This document shows positions 1 through 10,244 of a stretch of 64,000 nucleotides of DNA, piece after piece. The number at the start of each line of letters is the position of its first letter. The stretch's first letter is position 1. The stretch is taken from contig CP092874.1 in NCBI GenBank assembly GCA_030710605.1, forward strand, positions 44,728,665 to 44,792,664, in the 5' to 3' direction. A model generated the notes under the pieces. The model was not told where the DNA came from. It did not search any database and saw only the letters and a program-made list of their open reading frames with translations. The stretch comes from Cordylochernes scorpioides (lineage: Eukaryota; Arthropoda; Arachnida; Pseudoscorpiones; Chernetidae). Made by a program: the position numbers and the translations under genes.

Positions 1-2
1 TA

Positions 3-1226
3 GATGGCCTCCATACAATCAAACGTAAAGGTATTGTCAAGATTATAGTCCCCCCTTCCTTACAACATACGCTAATTAATAAAGTACATTTAGAATATAA
101 CCATCCTGGTGTATCCCAAATGATTAGGCTCATCTCCACACAGTATACTTGGTGTGGAATGACCAAATCTATAGTTAAGTATAATAGGTCCTGTCCCACA
201 TGCCAACTTATAAAGAAACCGAAAGGTCTGTTATATGGTAGATTAGAACGCCCCCCTATAGCTTTACAACCCTTCGATATGTTATCTATAGACACTATTT
301 CAGGTTTTTCTAAATACGGTAATTCTAAGTCATACTTACACGTAATTGTAGATCACCTAAGTCGGTATACATGGACCTTCCCCTGTAAGTCAACTAATAT
401 AATCACATACATTCAGTGTCTCAAAAAGGTATTGCAGTGTGGCCGCCCAAAACGCCTTCTTTCGGACCGGGAACCTGCTTTTACTTCCCCAAAGTTCAGG
501 AGATTCTTAATAAAGAACGGGATACAACCTCTACTAACCACTGCAAATAACCCTCAAGCTAACGGTTTATGCGAGCGTCTTAACGCGACACTCACCGGGA
601 AACTGAGGTTACTGAACTTAGAGAATCCTGGGACCTCCTGGACTAAGTTAATTAAGATAGTAACTAATAAATATAATGATACTCCCCATACGATAATTGG
701 ATTTCCCCCCGTATTTTTTATGTATAATATAATCCCCTCAGACTTAAATAACCACCTAAACCCCTATCCCAATATAATAGAAAGTAGAAAACTAGCAATA
801 CAACGTACAAATGACAGACACGACAAAGAGAAACTTAAATATGATAACAAACATAAAAATCCACACTTTGATACAGGAGATTTAGTATTAGTAAAGGCGT
901 ATCATCATCCAAATAGCGGTAAGTTAGTACCCTACTTTACAGGTCCATATAAAATTACTGAAATAATTTCTGATAATGTCGTACGTATAAATAGACCCAA
1001 TAGGATTACAGGTAATGATAGCGATACTGTACATGTAAATAAATTACAATATTATAATGAAGAGGTCCTTTATATTTCACCACCCAAAATAGAACCCCTA
1101 AAAATAAATAGAATAATAGAGCCTTTCCGACATTTAGACCCCAACTTGTTTAGTCCAATAGAAAAAAGTATAGCTCATCGGTTTTCCGAACCTTTTAATC
1201 ATTTGTCCCCCCAACTATTCGCATAA
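3..1226 (+). CDS. Gypsy-type retrotransposon integrase, 3' end of pol (partial)
   Basis: The reading frame is open from the left edge, so the protein is 5'-truncated by the window and the ATG at 120 is only internal. In order it shows an HHCC zinc finger (H and H around 99-111, CPTC near 196), then an integrase core with D in SIDT, D in LLSDRE and E in GLCERLNA, which gives the DDE triad. A basic C-terminal region follows, with GDLVLVK and YFTGPYKI, the usual Gypsy integrase tail. The enzyme would insert element cDNA into the host genome. No env-like frame follows before the stop. The length and open frame suggest a fairly young copy. RNase H, RT and gag would lie to the left, outside the window. 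The family call is firm; the clade is not. Confidence 0.9.
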   Translation, partial: DGLHTIKRKGIVKIIVPPSLQHTLINKVHLEYNHPGVSQMIRLISTQYTWCGMTKSIVKYNRSCPTCQLIKKPKGLLYGRLERPPIALQPFDMLSIDTISGFSKYGNSKSYLHVIVDHLSRYTWTFPCKSTNIITYIQCLKKVLQCGRPKRLLSDREPAFTSPKFRRFLIKNGIQPLLTTANNPQANGLCERLNATLTGKLRLLNLENPGTSWTKLIKIVTNKYNDTPHTIIGFPPVFFMYNIIPSDLNNHLNPYPNIIESRKLAIQRTNDRHDKEKLKYDNKHKNPHFDTGDLVLVKAYHHPNSGKLVPYFTGPYKITEIISDNVVRINRPNRITGNDSDTVHVNKLQYYNEEVLYISPPKIEPLKINRIIEPFRHLDPNLFSPIEKSIAHRFSEPFNHLSPQLFA

Positions 1227-2640
1227 AATTAGTGAAATCTAGGTCCTGAAAGTCTGACGAACTCCTCGACATAAAGTAATCAATTAAATAATCATAGCAT
1301 TCAACACCATTTCATGATTACTTTTTCCGCCACCAATAATTTCTCTCCTTCAAATGTTATGACTATTTTTCTCTTTCTATTAGGCACACAACTGATTACT
1401 TAAGATTAACCCTCGGAATTGTTTGGACTGGAATAACGCAATTCCGAGAATATAATGCATACACACACTATATATAAAAACAAAGAAACATTATATAATT
1501 ATTTTTTATTATTCCAGTTTGCTTTTTTCTTAAATTATGATAATTTTTTCCCCAACAATTTCACAAAACCTATTCTCTTTATATGCCTCTACACCAACAC
1601 CTTGGTTCTGAATTACTTAAGCACCGATCCTCCCTCATATATCCTGATCTATTGATAAAAGTATTCGCAATATTAACTCGATTAGAAGAACATTTGGTAC
1701 ACAGATGCCACTGAGTGGCAAACAATCCATGGTACATAAATAGTTATCCTATTACCCTCCTACCAAAACAAAACACAACGCTTGCCACCTCGGTGTTCGG
1801 TTTTGCTTATACAAGGCTGCATGAGCTCGACTTTCTCGCGCCACTTTGGCGCCTGCCTGCCTGTTCAAACATACATTTTTATTTCGCACGTTTCTACATT
1901 GTTCACATCAATTTTAATTCCTCTCGCATATCCCATATTCCATTAACACATTTCGCATGATCATAACACATTTATTTATACACTAGTTAATTAATTAATC
2001 CCTTTTATAGCAAATCTTATTTTTATTATGTTATCGATCCTACATATGAGACCAAAGGAGACGCCATATTATACCCTCCTAAAAGGACAATTAAATCCCC
2101 AAAATGGCGCCCATCGCCACGACAATATTCCAATCTTCAACACTCTTGCCTATCAATCATTCAATTATAGGGCTTTTGGGTACATTTTAATACGAACATA
2201 CACGACATTACCGGCTCTCTTGTTAGGAATAAAGGCTTTAACTTTTCTTTTTTGTCAAATTTGTCGCATCTCATTTCCCCATATGTAACACAATGTTACA
2301 TGGAGAATAGATCTGTTAAGTTAATATTTTAAATGATGTTTCCCAAACATAACAAGCCGGCGTTTGGGTAGGCTCACCTAAAAATTTTGCAGACCAACTG
2401 CATAAAATGCTCTGCAATCTTTTTAGCGCCTAAGACATGCACTACATACTACATGTACCTAAAGTCCCATCTTCCACTACAATGACATAATTTTAGGGAT
2501 CAAGATCGCTCCCCGTCTGGTCTCACATAATATAATCGGGAAGATCTGGCAAAGACCAACTTCTCAGACCGGACCAAAGCGACATAGGGCCACATTGCCT
2601 CCCCGTAGGCCAAACTAGCAAGACATCAATAATCTTTTTT
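1227..2640. other. AT-rich 3' flank of the Gypsy element, no gene seen
   Basis: No coding frame resembling a known protein is present. It probably contains the 3' untranslated part and LTR of the Gypsy element, but with only one copy in the window the LTR borders cannot be placed. Small palindromes occur at about 1413-1449 (CGGAATT ... AATTCCG) and at about 2286-2300 (TGTAACACAATGTTACA). Confidence 0.4.
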
Positions 2641-2661
2641 TTTTTTTCTTTTTTTTTTGCT

Positions 2662-2826
2662 TATCCCTAGTACACGTGGTACAGGCCATGATAATCATGG
2701 TGGGTAGTTAGCGACTGCTTTTTACTGTAAGCGCACCACATGTCTACACATGTGAAAAGCAGTTCGACTTTGCACTTACAAATGTGCCAGAGCCCCGATT
2801 AGTTACTTGTACTCGCTGGTGGGATG
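2662..2826 (-). repeat. tRNA-derived SINE, 5'-truncated copy
   Basis: This is the reverse complement of the body of the SINE at 37666-37960. It shares the CACCAGCGAG block, the AGTGCAAAGTCGAAC block and the palindrome CCATGATAATCATGG near the 3' end. The tRNA-like head is missing. Divergence is moderate. Confidence 0.75.
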
Positions 2827-3104
2827 GAGGTAGTCTACACATGTGAAATTCATTTGGATTTGGTCTTATTGCCATGAGAAAGATTTGACCTTGTATGTGT
2901 GAGTGAGAAAGATAAGACAAATGGCCAAAAAGAGACAACTCACCAGAAAAGATGGTAGAATCGGGTTGATCGTGCTTGTCCTGGACACCACCAGTTGCTT
3001 GCTCAGTGCACAAACTACGCCAGACTTCTTGGTGGTCAGCCTGCGTTTCTCCTCGGCCAGAAAATATGTTGTACCATATAGATATATTGCGATGCACTAG
3101 CGCG

Positions 3105-3616
3105 CCATCTGTTATCAAATTATAAAACTATTTTAGAGGCGTAATATTCTTTTTTAAAATAAAACAATTTCTACTGTCCTTACTGCAATGGGAAAATTAA
3201 AGGGAGGGCCTGGCTCATCAGTGGTGAACCCTCCCAGTGGTTTCGCCAGTTTAATCTACCATACCGCTGTTATATTGCATTTTTGGAACTTCCTTTTATA
3301 GGTGACTGTTGTAAGACTCTTGGAATGGGTATTTTAGAAGAACTATATTATATTTAATTCTGCTGTCCTAAAAGCTTATGTCCATAGTTCTTCTAAAATA
3401 CCCATTCCAAGAGTCTTACAACAGTCACCTATAAAAGGAAGTTCCAAAAATGCAATATAACAGCGGTATGGTAGATTAAACTGGCGAAACCGCTGGGAGG
3501 GTTCACCACTGATGAGCCAGGCCCTCCCTTTAATTTTCCCATTGCAGCAAGGACAGTAGAAATTGTTTTATTTTAAAAAAGAATATTACGCCTCTAAAAT
3601 AGTTTTATAATTTTAT
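3105..3616. repeat. Large palindromic foldback element
   Basis: Two arms of about 230 bp (3115-3350 and 3370-3612) are near-perfect reverse complements around a spacer of roughly 25 bp. The pair TCTTGGAATGGG / CCCATTCCAAGA lies near the centre and CGCGCCATCTGTTATC at the outer left. A second, shorter-armed copy lies at 39738-39955 and a partial one at 37490-38010. No open frame. It is a non-autonomous foldback element; transposase family unknown. Confidence 0.85.
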
Positions 3617-4423
3617 ATAGATATATATATGAGCAGCTACATATTATGAAGCAGATAAATATAAATACTACCTAAACAAATGACAGCAAAACAAAAAAAA
3701 AGACAATAGAAGAAGACCTAAAAAAAAAAGTCTAATTTGGTTGAAAAAACCGCCCAATAAATTGAGCCTACCCCTAAAAAAAGCAGTTATTAAAAATGCA
3801 TAGAAGCTGCCTACAATATAAATGCTAATAAGTATAAAACTATTGCATGGAACAAACACATATAGTAAAATATATGTAGCAAGCTATACAGAAAAAAAAA
3901 CATAAAAAGCAGTTATTAAAAATGCATAGAAGCTGCTTACAATATAAATGCTAATAAGTATAAAAACTATTGCATGGAACAAACATATATAGCAAAATAT
4001 ATGTAGCAAGCTATACAGAAAAAAACATGATTAGAAATTAGAAAAATATTTCTAAAATTTAATCTAAATCGTAAATGATTATATGAATATATAATATAAT
4101 ATGAATATTCCTTATGAGAATCAAACAGTATACCTTTGTCAAATTTGGTTGAAAAAACTGCCCAATAAATTGAGACTACCCCTTAAAAAAAGCAGTTATT
4201 AAAAATGCATAGAAGCTGCTTACAATATAAATGCTAATAAGTATAAAACTATTGCATGGAACAAACATATATAGTAAAATATATGTAGCAAGCTATACAG
4301 AAAAAAACATAATTAAAAATTAGAAAAATATTTCAAAACAATAATCTAAATCGTAAATGATTATGATTATATGAATATATAATATAATATGAATATTCCT
4401 TATGAGAATCAAACAGTATACCT
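3617..4423. repeat. AT-rich tandem repeats, two-level
   Basis: A unit of about 120 bp beginning AAAAAGCAGTTATTAAAAAT recurs at about 3778-3898, 3905-4025 and 4187-4308. A larger unit starting AAATTTGGTTGAAAAAAC and ending GAATCAAACAGTATACC recurs at 3733-4138 and 4139-4423. The block ends exactly at the Copia 1 insertion. Its continuation, starting TACCTTATCTAAA, resumes at 11635, and another copy of that sequence is at 28774-29185. Confidence 0.8.
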
Positions 4424-4700
4424 TGTTGGAAAAAAAGAATAGTAAATCAATGATCTTGAAATACTTTTAGACTGACCACACTGTAATATAAAATCTAGAA
4501 CAAAGGAGTGTTGGTTTTGTTTACAAAATTAGTAATTGTAATGTAAATTGTTAAATGTTCTTTTCTATCTCTCTTTGAAAATAATAAATTTAAAATACTT
4601 TCATAAAAGGTAAAATCGCCTAATTCTTTAAAACCACTTCAGCTGTAAGTAAACTTGTTATTTGTTGTTTCATTGTCTGAACCATAAAAGATTCCCAACA
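4424..4700 (+). repeat. 5' LTR of Copia 1
   Basis: Starts TGTTGGAAAAAAAG and ends GATTCCCAACA; matched by 10072-11634 outside the piggyBac insertion. TSD TACCT lies immediately to its left. Confidence 0.95.
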
Positions 4701-4715
4701 TGGTAGCAGAGCGTG
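4701..4715 (+). promoter_or_regulatory. Primer binding site, initiator Met tRNA
   Basis: TGGTAGCAGAG follows the LTR directly. It is the reverse complement of the 3' end, including CCA, of animal initiator tRNA-Met. The same site occurs in Copia 2 at 16494-16504, minus strand. Confidence 0.8.
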
Positions 4716-4768
4716 GTTCTTTTTGAATCGCGGTAAAATATATATATAAAATATAAATAAAAACAAAA

Positions 4769-5227
4769 ATGGCTGTCAGCGAAGATATCGCAAATATTGT
4801 GAGGCTTAAAAATCCTGAAAATTTTGATTTATGGAATTTTCAGATAACAATTATTTTCAAAGCAAATGGCCTTCTAGATATTGTAAATGGAAAATCGTTG
4901 TTTGAAGACTTGAAAGATGAAACTGGAAAAGATTAATGGAGCCTAAAAGACGCCAAAGCACAAAAATACATAATGTTAACCATTGAAAAGAATGTTTTAA
5001 CACATATTCTAAATTGCAAAACTTCAAAAGAAATGTATGAAAAACTAGTAGCCATTTATCAAAGAGAAGATGAGCAATTAAAATGCAAATTACTACAAGA
5101 ATTTCATGGATTCAAATTTGACAAAAATACAGAATATGGCAACAAATATAAGCAGAATGCAAAATTTAGTATTCAAACTAAATAATGTAAAACAAGAAAT
5201 TGAGGAAAGCTTTGTAATTTTTAAATA
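4769..5227 (+). pseudogene. Copia 1 gag, broken
   Basis: A frame starts at ATG 4769 with a Copia gag (DUF4219/UBN2-like) profile: a tryptophan-rich N-terminus with FDLWNFQ, then ILNCKTSKEMYEKL. An in-frame TAA at 4934 breaks it, and the frame shifts again between about 5170 and 5228, after which gag-like sequence (LPDYFNYF, LTNLISRLSLEE) continues at the start of the next open frame. Gag would form the virus-like particle shell. Two lesions make this copy non-functional. Confidence 0.8.
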
Positions 5228-7036
5228 TTGAGCATTTTGCCAGACTACTTTAATTACTTCAGCACAGCATGGGACTCGACACCAAAAAGTGAGAAAACGT
5301 TAACAAACTTAATATCAAGACTATCACTTGAAGAAACTAAACAAAAAGTAAAGCCTGAAGAGGGAATAGCCATGAGTGCTACTAAAGTAAAGCAGTGCTT
5401 TAACTGCAAAAAGAGCGGGCACTTAGCAAAATATTGTAGACTAAATAAAAAATGGTGTACCATCTGTAAAAAGACAAATCATACTCAAGACCAATGCTTC
5501 TTTAAGAAATCTCAAAATAAATTCCAGGAAAATATTCCTTGCCGAATTTGTAAAAAGACAAATCATAAAGAAAAGGATTGCTTTTTCAGAAACAAAAATG
5601 AAGAAAATTTGTCCTTTTTTGCAGGAGAGACTTTAAAATGTAAAAATGAGGAATTGCTAGAATTTATTGTAGACAGTGGCTCAACAAGCCATATGATAAA
5701 TAGTAAAAAGTCTTTACTAGATGAAGTAGATTGCAACTCAAAAATATCAATAGCAAAAAAGGAAGAAACTCTAATAGCAAAATCAGTCGGAAAAATTCAA
5801 GGGAAAAAATGTGATCTCAAGGAGGTGATGTTTGTACCAAACTTGACAAATAATTTACTATCGGTAAGTGCCATTACCAGAAATAAAGGCAAAGTCGTCT
5901 TTGAAGATGAAAAGGTATTTGTCGTAAAAAATGGAAAAAAAGTTTTAGAAGGAGAAAAACAGGAAAATGGACTCTATACAATAAATATAGAAACAGAAAA
6001 CCCCGAAATTGAAGAATCTCACCTAACAGCTACCCAAAATGAAGAAATGCTAAAATGGCACAGAAAAATGGGTCACATAAGTTTTTCAAGCTTAAAACAA
6101 TTAAAATCTATGGTTAATGGAATAAACATAGAAAAAATAAGTCAAGATGAAATTTGTGAAACATGCATTAAAGCTAAACAGGTAAGAAAGCCATTCAATT
6201 CCATTAGAACAAAATCAAAAAGGCCTTTAGAAATAATCCATACAGATGTATGTGGACCTTTAGATCCCACTACCCATGACAACAAAAACTATTTTCTAAC
6301 ATTTCTTGATGACTACACACATTTTTGTCATGTGTATTTGTTACAAAATAAATATGAAGTAAAAGGATATCTAAAAGAATTTATTACAGAAGCAGAAAAC
6401 CAAATCAATCTAAAAGTTTCAAAAATAAGATGTGACAATGGCGGAGAAAATGTAAATGAAGATATAAAATCCTGGTGCAAAGCTAAAGGAATCATTATGG
6501 ATCTCACCATACCTCACTCACCTCAGCTAAACGGCAAAGCCGAAAGATTAAATAGAACCCTGATGGAGAAAACTAGAGCTCTTTTGATTGATTCTGGTGT
6601 AGAAAAATACATGTGGGGAGAAGCTGTAAGGGTTTCAGCCTATTTGCTGAACCGAAGCCCTACTCAAGAATTAGAGAAAACCCCTGCAGAACTTTGGTTC
6701 AACAAAAGACCAAATTTGTCAAACTTACAACTTTTTGGTTGTGAAGCTTATGTCAAAACCCTAAAACACATAAAGAAATTGGAAGACAGAAGTAAAAAAT
6801 ATACCTTTATAGGTTATGCACCAAATGGTTATCGCCTTTGGGATGAACAAAGCAAACGAATCTTTACAGCTAGAGATGTAATTTTTTTAGATAAAGGAGG
6901 TATAAATAAAGAAGAAAAAATACCTATTGTCGAACCAGAAGAAGAATCTGAAGATCAACTAGAATTAAATGAAGAACCAAGTCTACCAGAAGTCTCTGAA
7001 GACAAAGAAGATATAATATGCAAAACTCAAAACTAG
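5228..7036 (+). CDS. Copia 1 gag C-terminus, CCHC knuckles, protease and integrase
   Basis: A 602-residue frame. Residues 1-40 are the end of gag. Three zinc-knuckle-like motifs follow (CFNCKKSGHLAKYC, CTICKKTNHTQDQC, CRICKKTNHKEKDC). The aspartic protease site is FIVDSGSTSHM near residue 148. The integrase zinc finger runs from HRKMGH to CETC. The integrase core has D in HTDVCGPL, D in RCDNGGE and E in GKAERLNRTL. The frame ends with acidic sequence just after integrase, where RT should begin. There is no YVDD motif, so the RT palm has been deleted. The start at 5228 is where the frame opens, not a proven initiator. Confidence 0.9.
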   Translation: MSILPDYFNYFSTAWDSTPKSEKTLTNLISRLSLEETKQKVKPEEGIAMSATKVKQCFNCKKSGHLAKYCRLNKKWCTICKKTNHTQDQCFFKKSQNKFQENIPCRICKKTNHKEKDCFFRNKNEENLSFFAGETLKCKNEELLEFIVDSGSTSHMINSKKSLLDEVDCNSKISIAKKEETLIAKSVGKIQGKKCDLKEVMFVPNLTNNLLSVSAITRNKGKVVFEDEKVFVVKNGKKVLEGEKQENGLYTINIETENPEIEESHLTATQNEEMLKWHRKMGHISFSSLKQLKSMVNGINIEKISQDEICETCIKAKQVRKPFNSIRTKSKRPLEIIHTDVCGPLDPTTHDNKNYFLTFLDDYTHFCHVYLLQNKYEVKGYLKEFITEAENQINLKVSKIRCDNGGENVNEDIKSWCKAKGIIMDLTIPHSPQLNGKAERLNRTLMEKTRALLIDSGVEKYMWGEAVRVSAYLLNRSPTQELEKTPAELWFNKRPNLSNLQLFGCEAYVKTLKHIKKLEDRSKKYTFIGYAPNGYRLWDEQSKRIFTARDVIFLDKGGINKEEKIPIVEPEEESEDQLELNEEPSLPEVSEDKEDIICKTQN

Positions 7037-7251
7037 TACCCACTCCCATTACAGATGTAGTAAAAGAATTAGACAAAAACTTAGAAATATCAAAGGATAA
7101 CAAATTTCCCTACAGACAAGCAATTGGAAGCCTTTTATATTTGACAAACAAAACTAGACCAGACATGACCTTTGCCACAAATTTTGAAAGCAGGTCAATG
7201 CATGATCCTACAACTCAAGATATTATAAACATCAAAAGAACCCTAAGATAT
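7018..7251 (+). pseudogene. Copia 1 RT C-terminus to RNase H junction, fragment
   Basis: The frame resumes directly after the RT deletion in a different phase. It reads the conserved Copia stretch after RT (VPTPIT, YRQAIGSLLYLTNKTRPDM, TLRYL). PiggyBac 1 cuts it at TTAA 7252-7255 and it resumes at 9515. The deletion junction is therefore close to 7010-7030. Confidence 0.85.
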
Positions 7252-7255
7252 TTAA

Positions 7256-9510
7256 CCCTCCTCCATTAACATGAAAATAATCCTGTGTCCAGTAACATGG
7301 GGTCTATATGACCCCAAATTTAAAACAACACAAAAAAATATATATAAATTTAGCATTTTAATTTATGATATTAAAACATTATACTATATATTAATGCATA
7401 TAAGCATTTAAAAAAAATTAATTACATTTTTGGCAATATACAAATGAATGATTAGGGCACACAACATTTTTACACTTGGAGCACATGATTTTGTATTTAG
7501 TGTCATTCGACCTTGGGCAAAGGTAGCAGCGTGCTCTCTTTTGGGATGTAGATTGGGAAGGCATCATTATTTCAACTAATCCACACAGTTCGATCATATT
7601 TCTTATCGCTTTTGGAGTTTGGGGAATCGAATAGCGATGCTTTGCATGAGGCGTGATGAGCTCAATTGCCAATTCTTTGATAAAATTTGATCTCCTATTT
7701 GATTTTTCTGATGCCCATACTTTGTTAACTGAAGAATATAAAACCAAAGAATTATAAGCAGCTGAATCAACCATTCCAAAAAAAACTCTCATTGGCCAAC
7801 GAGCTGTTTTTCTTTTGCAGGTATAGTTGGCACAAAGTTGGTCATGAGTGTCCACACCTCCTTTGGTATAGTTGTAATATACAATTATTTCTGGCTTATT
7901 GGAATCTTTCTCAGTGTATTTTTCATGGTGCATACTGGAAAGTAAAATGACACGTTTCTTTTGTTTTGGCACATAAGAAAGAATAGTTACTCCCATTGCA
8001 TCGAATCCATATTGTGAAACACCTATATCTCCATTCAAAAGAAAATTTTTGGGAATGATTGCCTTATTTTTTTTTAATGTGCCAACCAGAGTAATATTTC
8101 TTTTTTTAAGCTCCATAGCCAGTTTATATGAGGTATACCAATTATCGGTTGTGATATTTCGATTGGTATTTTCAATAGGTTTGACCAATTCCAAGACAAC
8201 ATTGGTAGGGACGGAAAAATTGGGATCATAGTTTGAATCTTTTCCTATATAAATTTTTCCTGTGAGAAAATAATATGTTGGACTATCTGCTAATACAAAT
8301 ACTTTGATCCCATACTTTGCTGGCTTGTTCGGGATGTACTGTTTGAATCCACAACGTCCTCTAAAGTTTAGCAACGATTCATCAATGGTACAATTTGTAC
8401 CTGGAGTATACAGACTTGAACATTTTGCTATGAACAGTTCCCACAACTCTCTAATAGGAGCTAATTTATCATCTTTTCTTCGTTCTTCTCTGCTTTCCCT
8501 ATTATCAAATCTTAAAACATTCAATAAGAATACAAATAGTCTTTCATTCATACCTGCACCAAAAATGTTCCTACCAGTCCCATCTCTCGCAAACAAAGAC
8601 TTTGTAGATTCTGAGCCTCCTTTTCCTACTCCTGCCAATAAAGTAAGACCAATTAATGCCCGAATTTCACCAGGAGATGTTTCATAGGTAAATGTTCTAA
8701 ATTTATAGTTACCTTTCACAGTGTCAATTTTTTGGTTAGTCCACTTGGTAATGACATTTATTGTGTTGTCATCAAAATACAAATTGAAAGCATCAGAAGC
8801 TTTTGGAATTTGAAGGGATGATTTAGGGCCAGGGCATCGAACTACAATATTAGAACTCCTAGTTCTTGTTTTGATTGGTTCTTTAGAAGACCAAACATGG
8901 CCATTCTTTCCTAAATATTCTTCCCCTTCATCTTCAGATCCAGAAGAAATAACATCCTGCTCAGATTCAGAATTGTGATTACTTTCATAACAATTATCAC
9001 TATCTTCATCAGATAAACCTAATTCCTCTTCACTATCTTCACTTTCATTTAAAATTAATCTACTAATATTATTAATTAATTCTTTTTCTGTCATTATATT
9101 TATAAATATAAAAAATAAAAGAGTACTTACAGCTGAGAGAAACTTGTGCCTAGTGAGATCTCACAAAGGATATTGCATAACACTTTTAGTTTTGGTTTTG
9201 ATTTCACGTTAATTAGTTTTGGTTTTGATTTAAATGTTTTTGTTTTAAAATATAGCAATAAAAGTTAAATATTAAAAAAGGCACTTTATAACATATTCAG
9301 TAACATGGGGTCAATATGACCCCAAACAAAATTTTTATTTTTTAAAATGAATAATTAGCATTATATTTTAAAAATTTTGGAGCAGGATTAAAAATTAAGC
9401 TTTACTAGAAGTATATAAAAATTGGTATAAATATTATTCTATCTTTAATGATATTAAAGATAAAAATGATATGTCTGGGGTCATATTGACCCCATGTTAC
9501 TAGATAAGGG
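7256..9510 (-). mobile_element. piggyBac transposon 1, structurally intact
   Basis: Exact TTAA duplications lie at 7252-7255 and 9511-9514. The ends are CCCTCCTCCATTAAC and GTTACTAGATAAGGG, imperfect inverted termini starting CCCT. Subterminal inverted motifs built on GTAACATGGGGTC and GACCCCA occur at about 7290-7316, 9299-9325 and 9476-9500. The element holds one full-length transposase on the minus strand. Removing it with one TTAA restores the Copia reading frame. Confidence 0.95.
7418..9094 (-). CDS. piggyBac transposase (DDE_Tnp_1_7), full length
   Basis: 558 residues, a typical length for the family, with ATG and stop inside the element ends. The acidic N-terminus (E/D/S rich, residues 10-55) is usual. 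Catalytic aspartates are seen in CTIDESLLNFRGR, TTDNWYTS and GGVDTHDQ. The C-terminus has the cysteine-rich domain (CYLCPRSNDTKYKIMCSKC, then CPNHSFVYCQKC) that binds the transposon ends. The enzyme cuts and pastes at TTAA and excises without a footprint. No frameshift or stop is seen. It is encoded antisense to its Copia host, so it needs its own promoter. Activity is inferred from intactness only. Confidence 0.95.
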   Translation of the reverse strand: MTEKELINNISRLILNESEDSEEELGLSDEDSDNCYESNHNSESEQDVISSGSEDEGEEYLGKNGHVWSSKEPIKTRTRSSNIVVRCPGPKSSLQIPKASDAFNLYFDDNTINVITKWTNQKIDTVKGNYKFRTFTYETSPGEIRALIGLTLLAGVGKGGSESTKSLFARDGTGRNIFGAGMNERLFVFLLNVLRFDNRESREERRKDDKLAPIRELWELFIAKCSSLYTPGTNCTIDESLLNFRGRCGFKQYIPNKPAKYGIKVFVLADSPTYYFLTGKIYIGKDSNYDPNFSVPTNVVLELVKPIENTNRNITTDNWYTSYKLAMELKKRNITLVGTLKKNKAIIPKNFLLNGDIGVSQYGFDAMGVTILSYVPKQKKRVILLSSMHHEKYTEKDSNKPEIIVYYNYTKGGVDTHDQLCANYTCKRKTARWPMRVFFGMVDSAAYNSLVLYSSVNKVWASEKSNRRSNFIKELAIELITPHAKHRYSIPQTPKAIRNMIELCGLVEIMMPSQSTSQKRARCYLCPRSNDTKYKIMCSKCKNVVCPNHSFVYCQKCN

Positions 9511-9514
9511 TTAA

Positions 9515-10013
9515 ATCACACCACCAATTTAGGCATATCATATGATGGAGAGATGCCATTTGATTTAATTGTGTATTGTGATTCTGACTTTGCTGGAGAT
9601 ATTAAAACTAGAAAAAGTACCACAGGATATGTAGTTTATTTATGTGGAGGTCACATAAGTTGGTGCTCCAGAAAGCAACCTGTAATTGCCCTTTCAAGCA
9701 CTGAAGCAGAGTTCATTGCTGCAGCAGATGCATGCAAAGAAGTGTCATACATAAGATCCCTATTAGAAGAATTAATTCCAGATAATTTTGATATAAAATT
9801 GAAAACCAAAGCACTATAAAAATTATAAAATCAGGCCAATTCACCACTAAAACTAAACATATTGATGTCAAATATAATTTTGTGAAAGATCAAGCTCAAA
9901 AGTTTAACCTGATATATTGTCCAACAGAACACCAAATTGCAGACATCCTAACAAAACCTCTAGCCAGACCAAAGTTTGACAAATTCAAATCCCTTCTTAT
10001 GACAACCATTTAA
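9515..10013 (+). pseudogene. Copia 1 RNase H and pol C-terminus
   Basis: This is the continuation of pol after piggyBac 1. Residues such as VYCDSDFAGDIKTRKSTTGYV, CSRKQPVIALSSTEAEF and ADACKE are the Copia RNase H signature. The frame stops at 9819. The last part (HIDVKYNFVKD, IADILTKPL) continues in another phase to TAA at 10011-10013, so there is one frameshift near 9815. A purine-rich tract (AAGAGGGAA) precedes the 3' LTR. Confidence 0.9.
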
Positions 10014-10244
10014 AACATAAGTCAATTGAAGAAACTGTTGAATGTGATAAGATCAGTGATTTAAGAGGGAATGTTGGAAAAAAAAAAGAATAGTAAATCA
10101 ATGATCTTGAAATACTTTTAGACTGACAACACTGTAATATAAAATCTAGAACAAAGGAGAGTTGGTTTTGTTTACAAAATTAGTAATTGTAATGTAAATT
10201 GTTAAATGTTCATTTCTATCTCTCTTTGAAAATAATAAATTTAA

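Noticed and set aside
1-1226. Retroviral env after the Gypsy integrase
   Set aside because: No signal peptide, furin site or membrane frame follows before AT-rich non-coding sequence.
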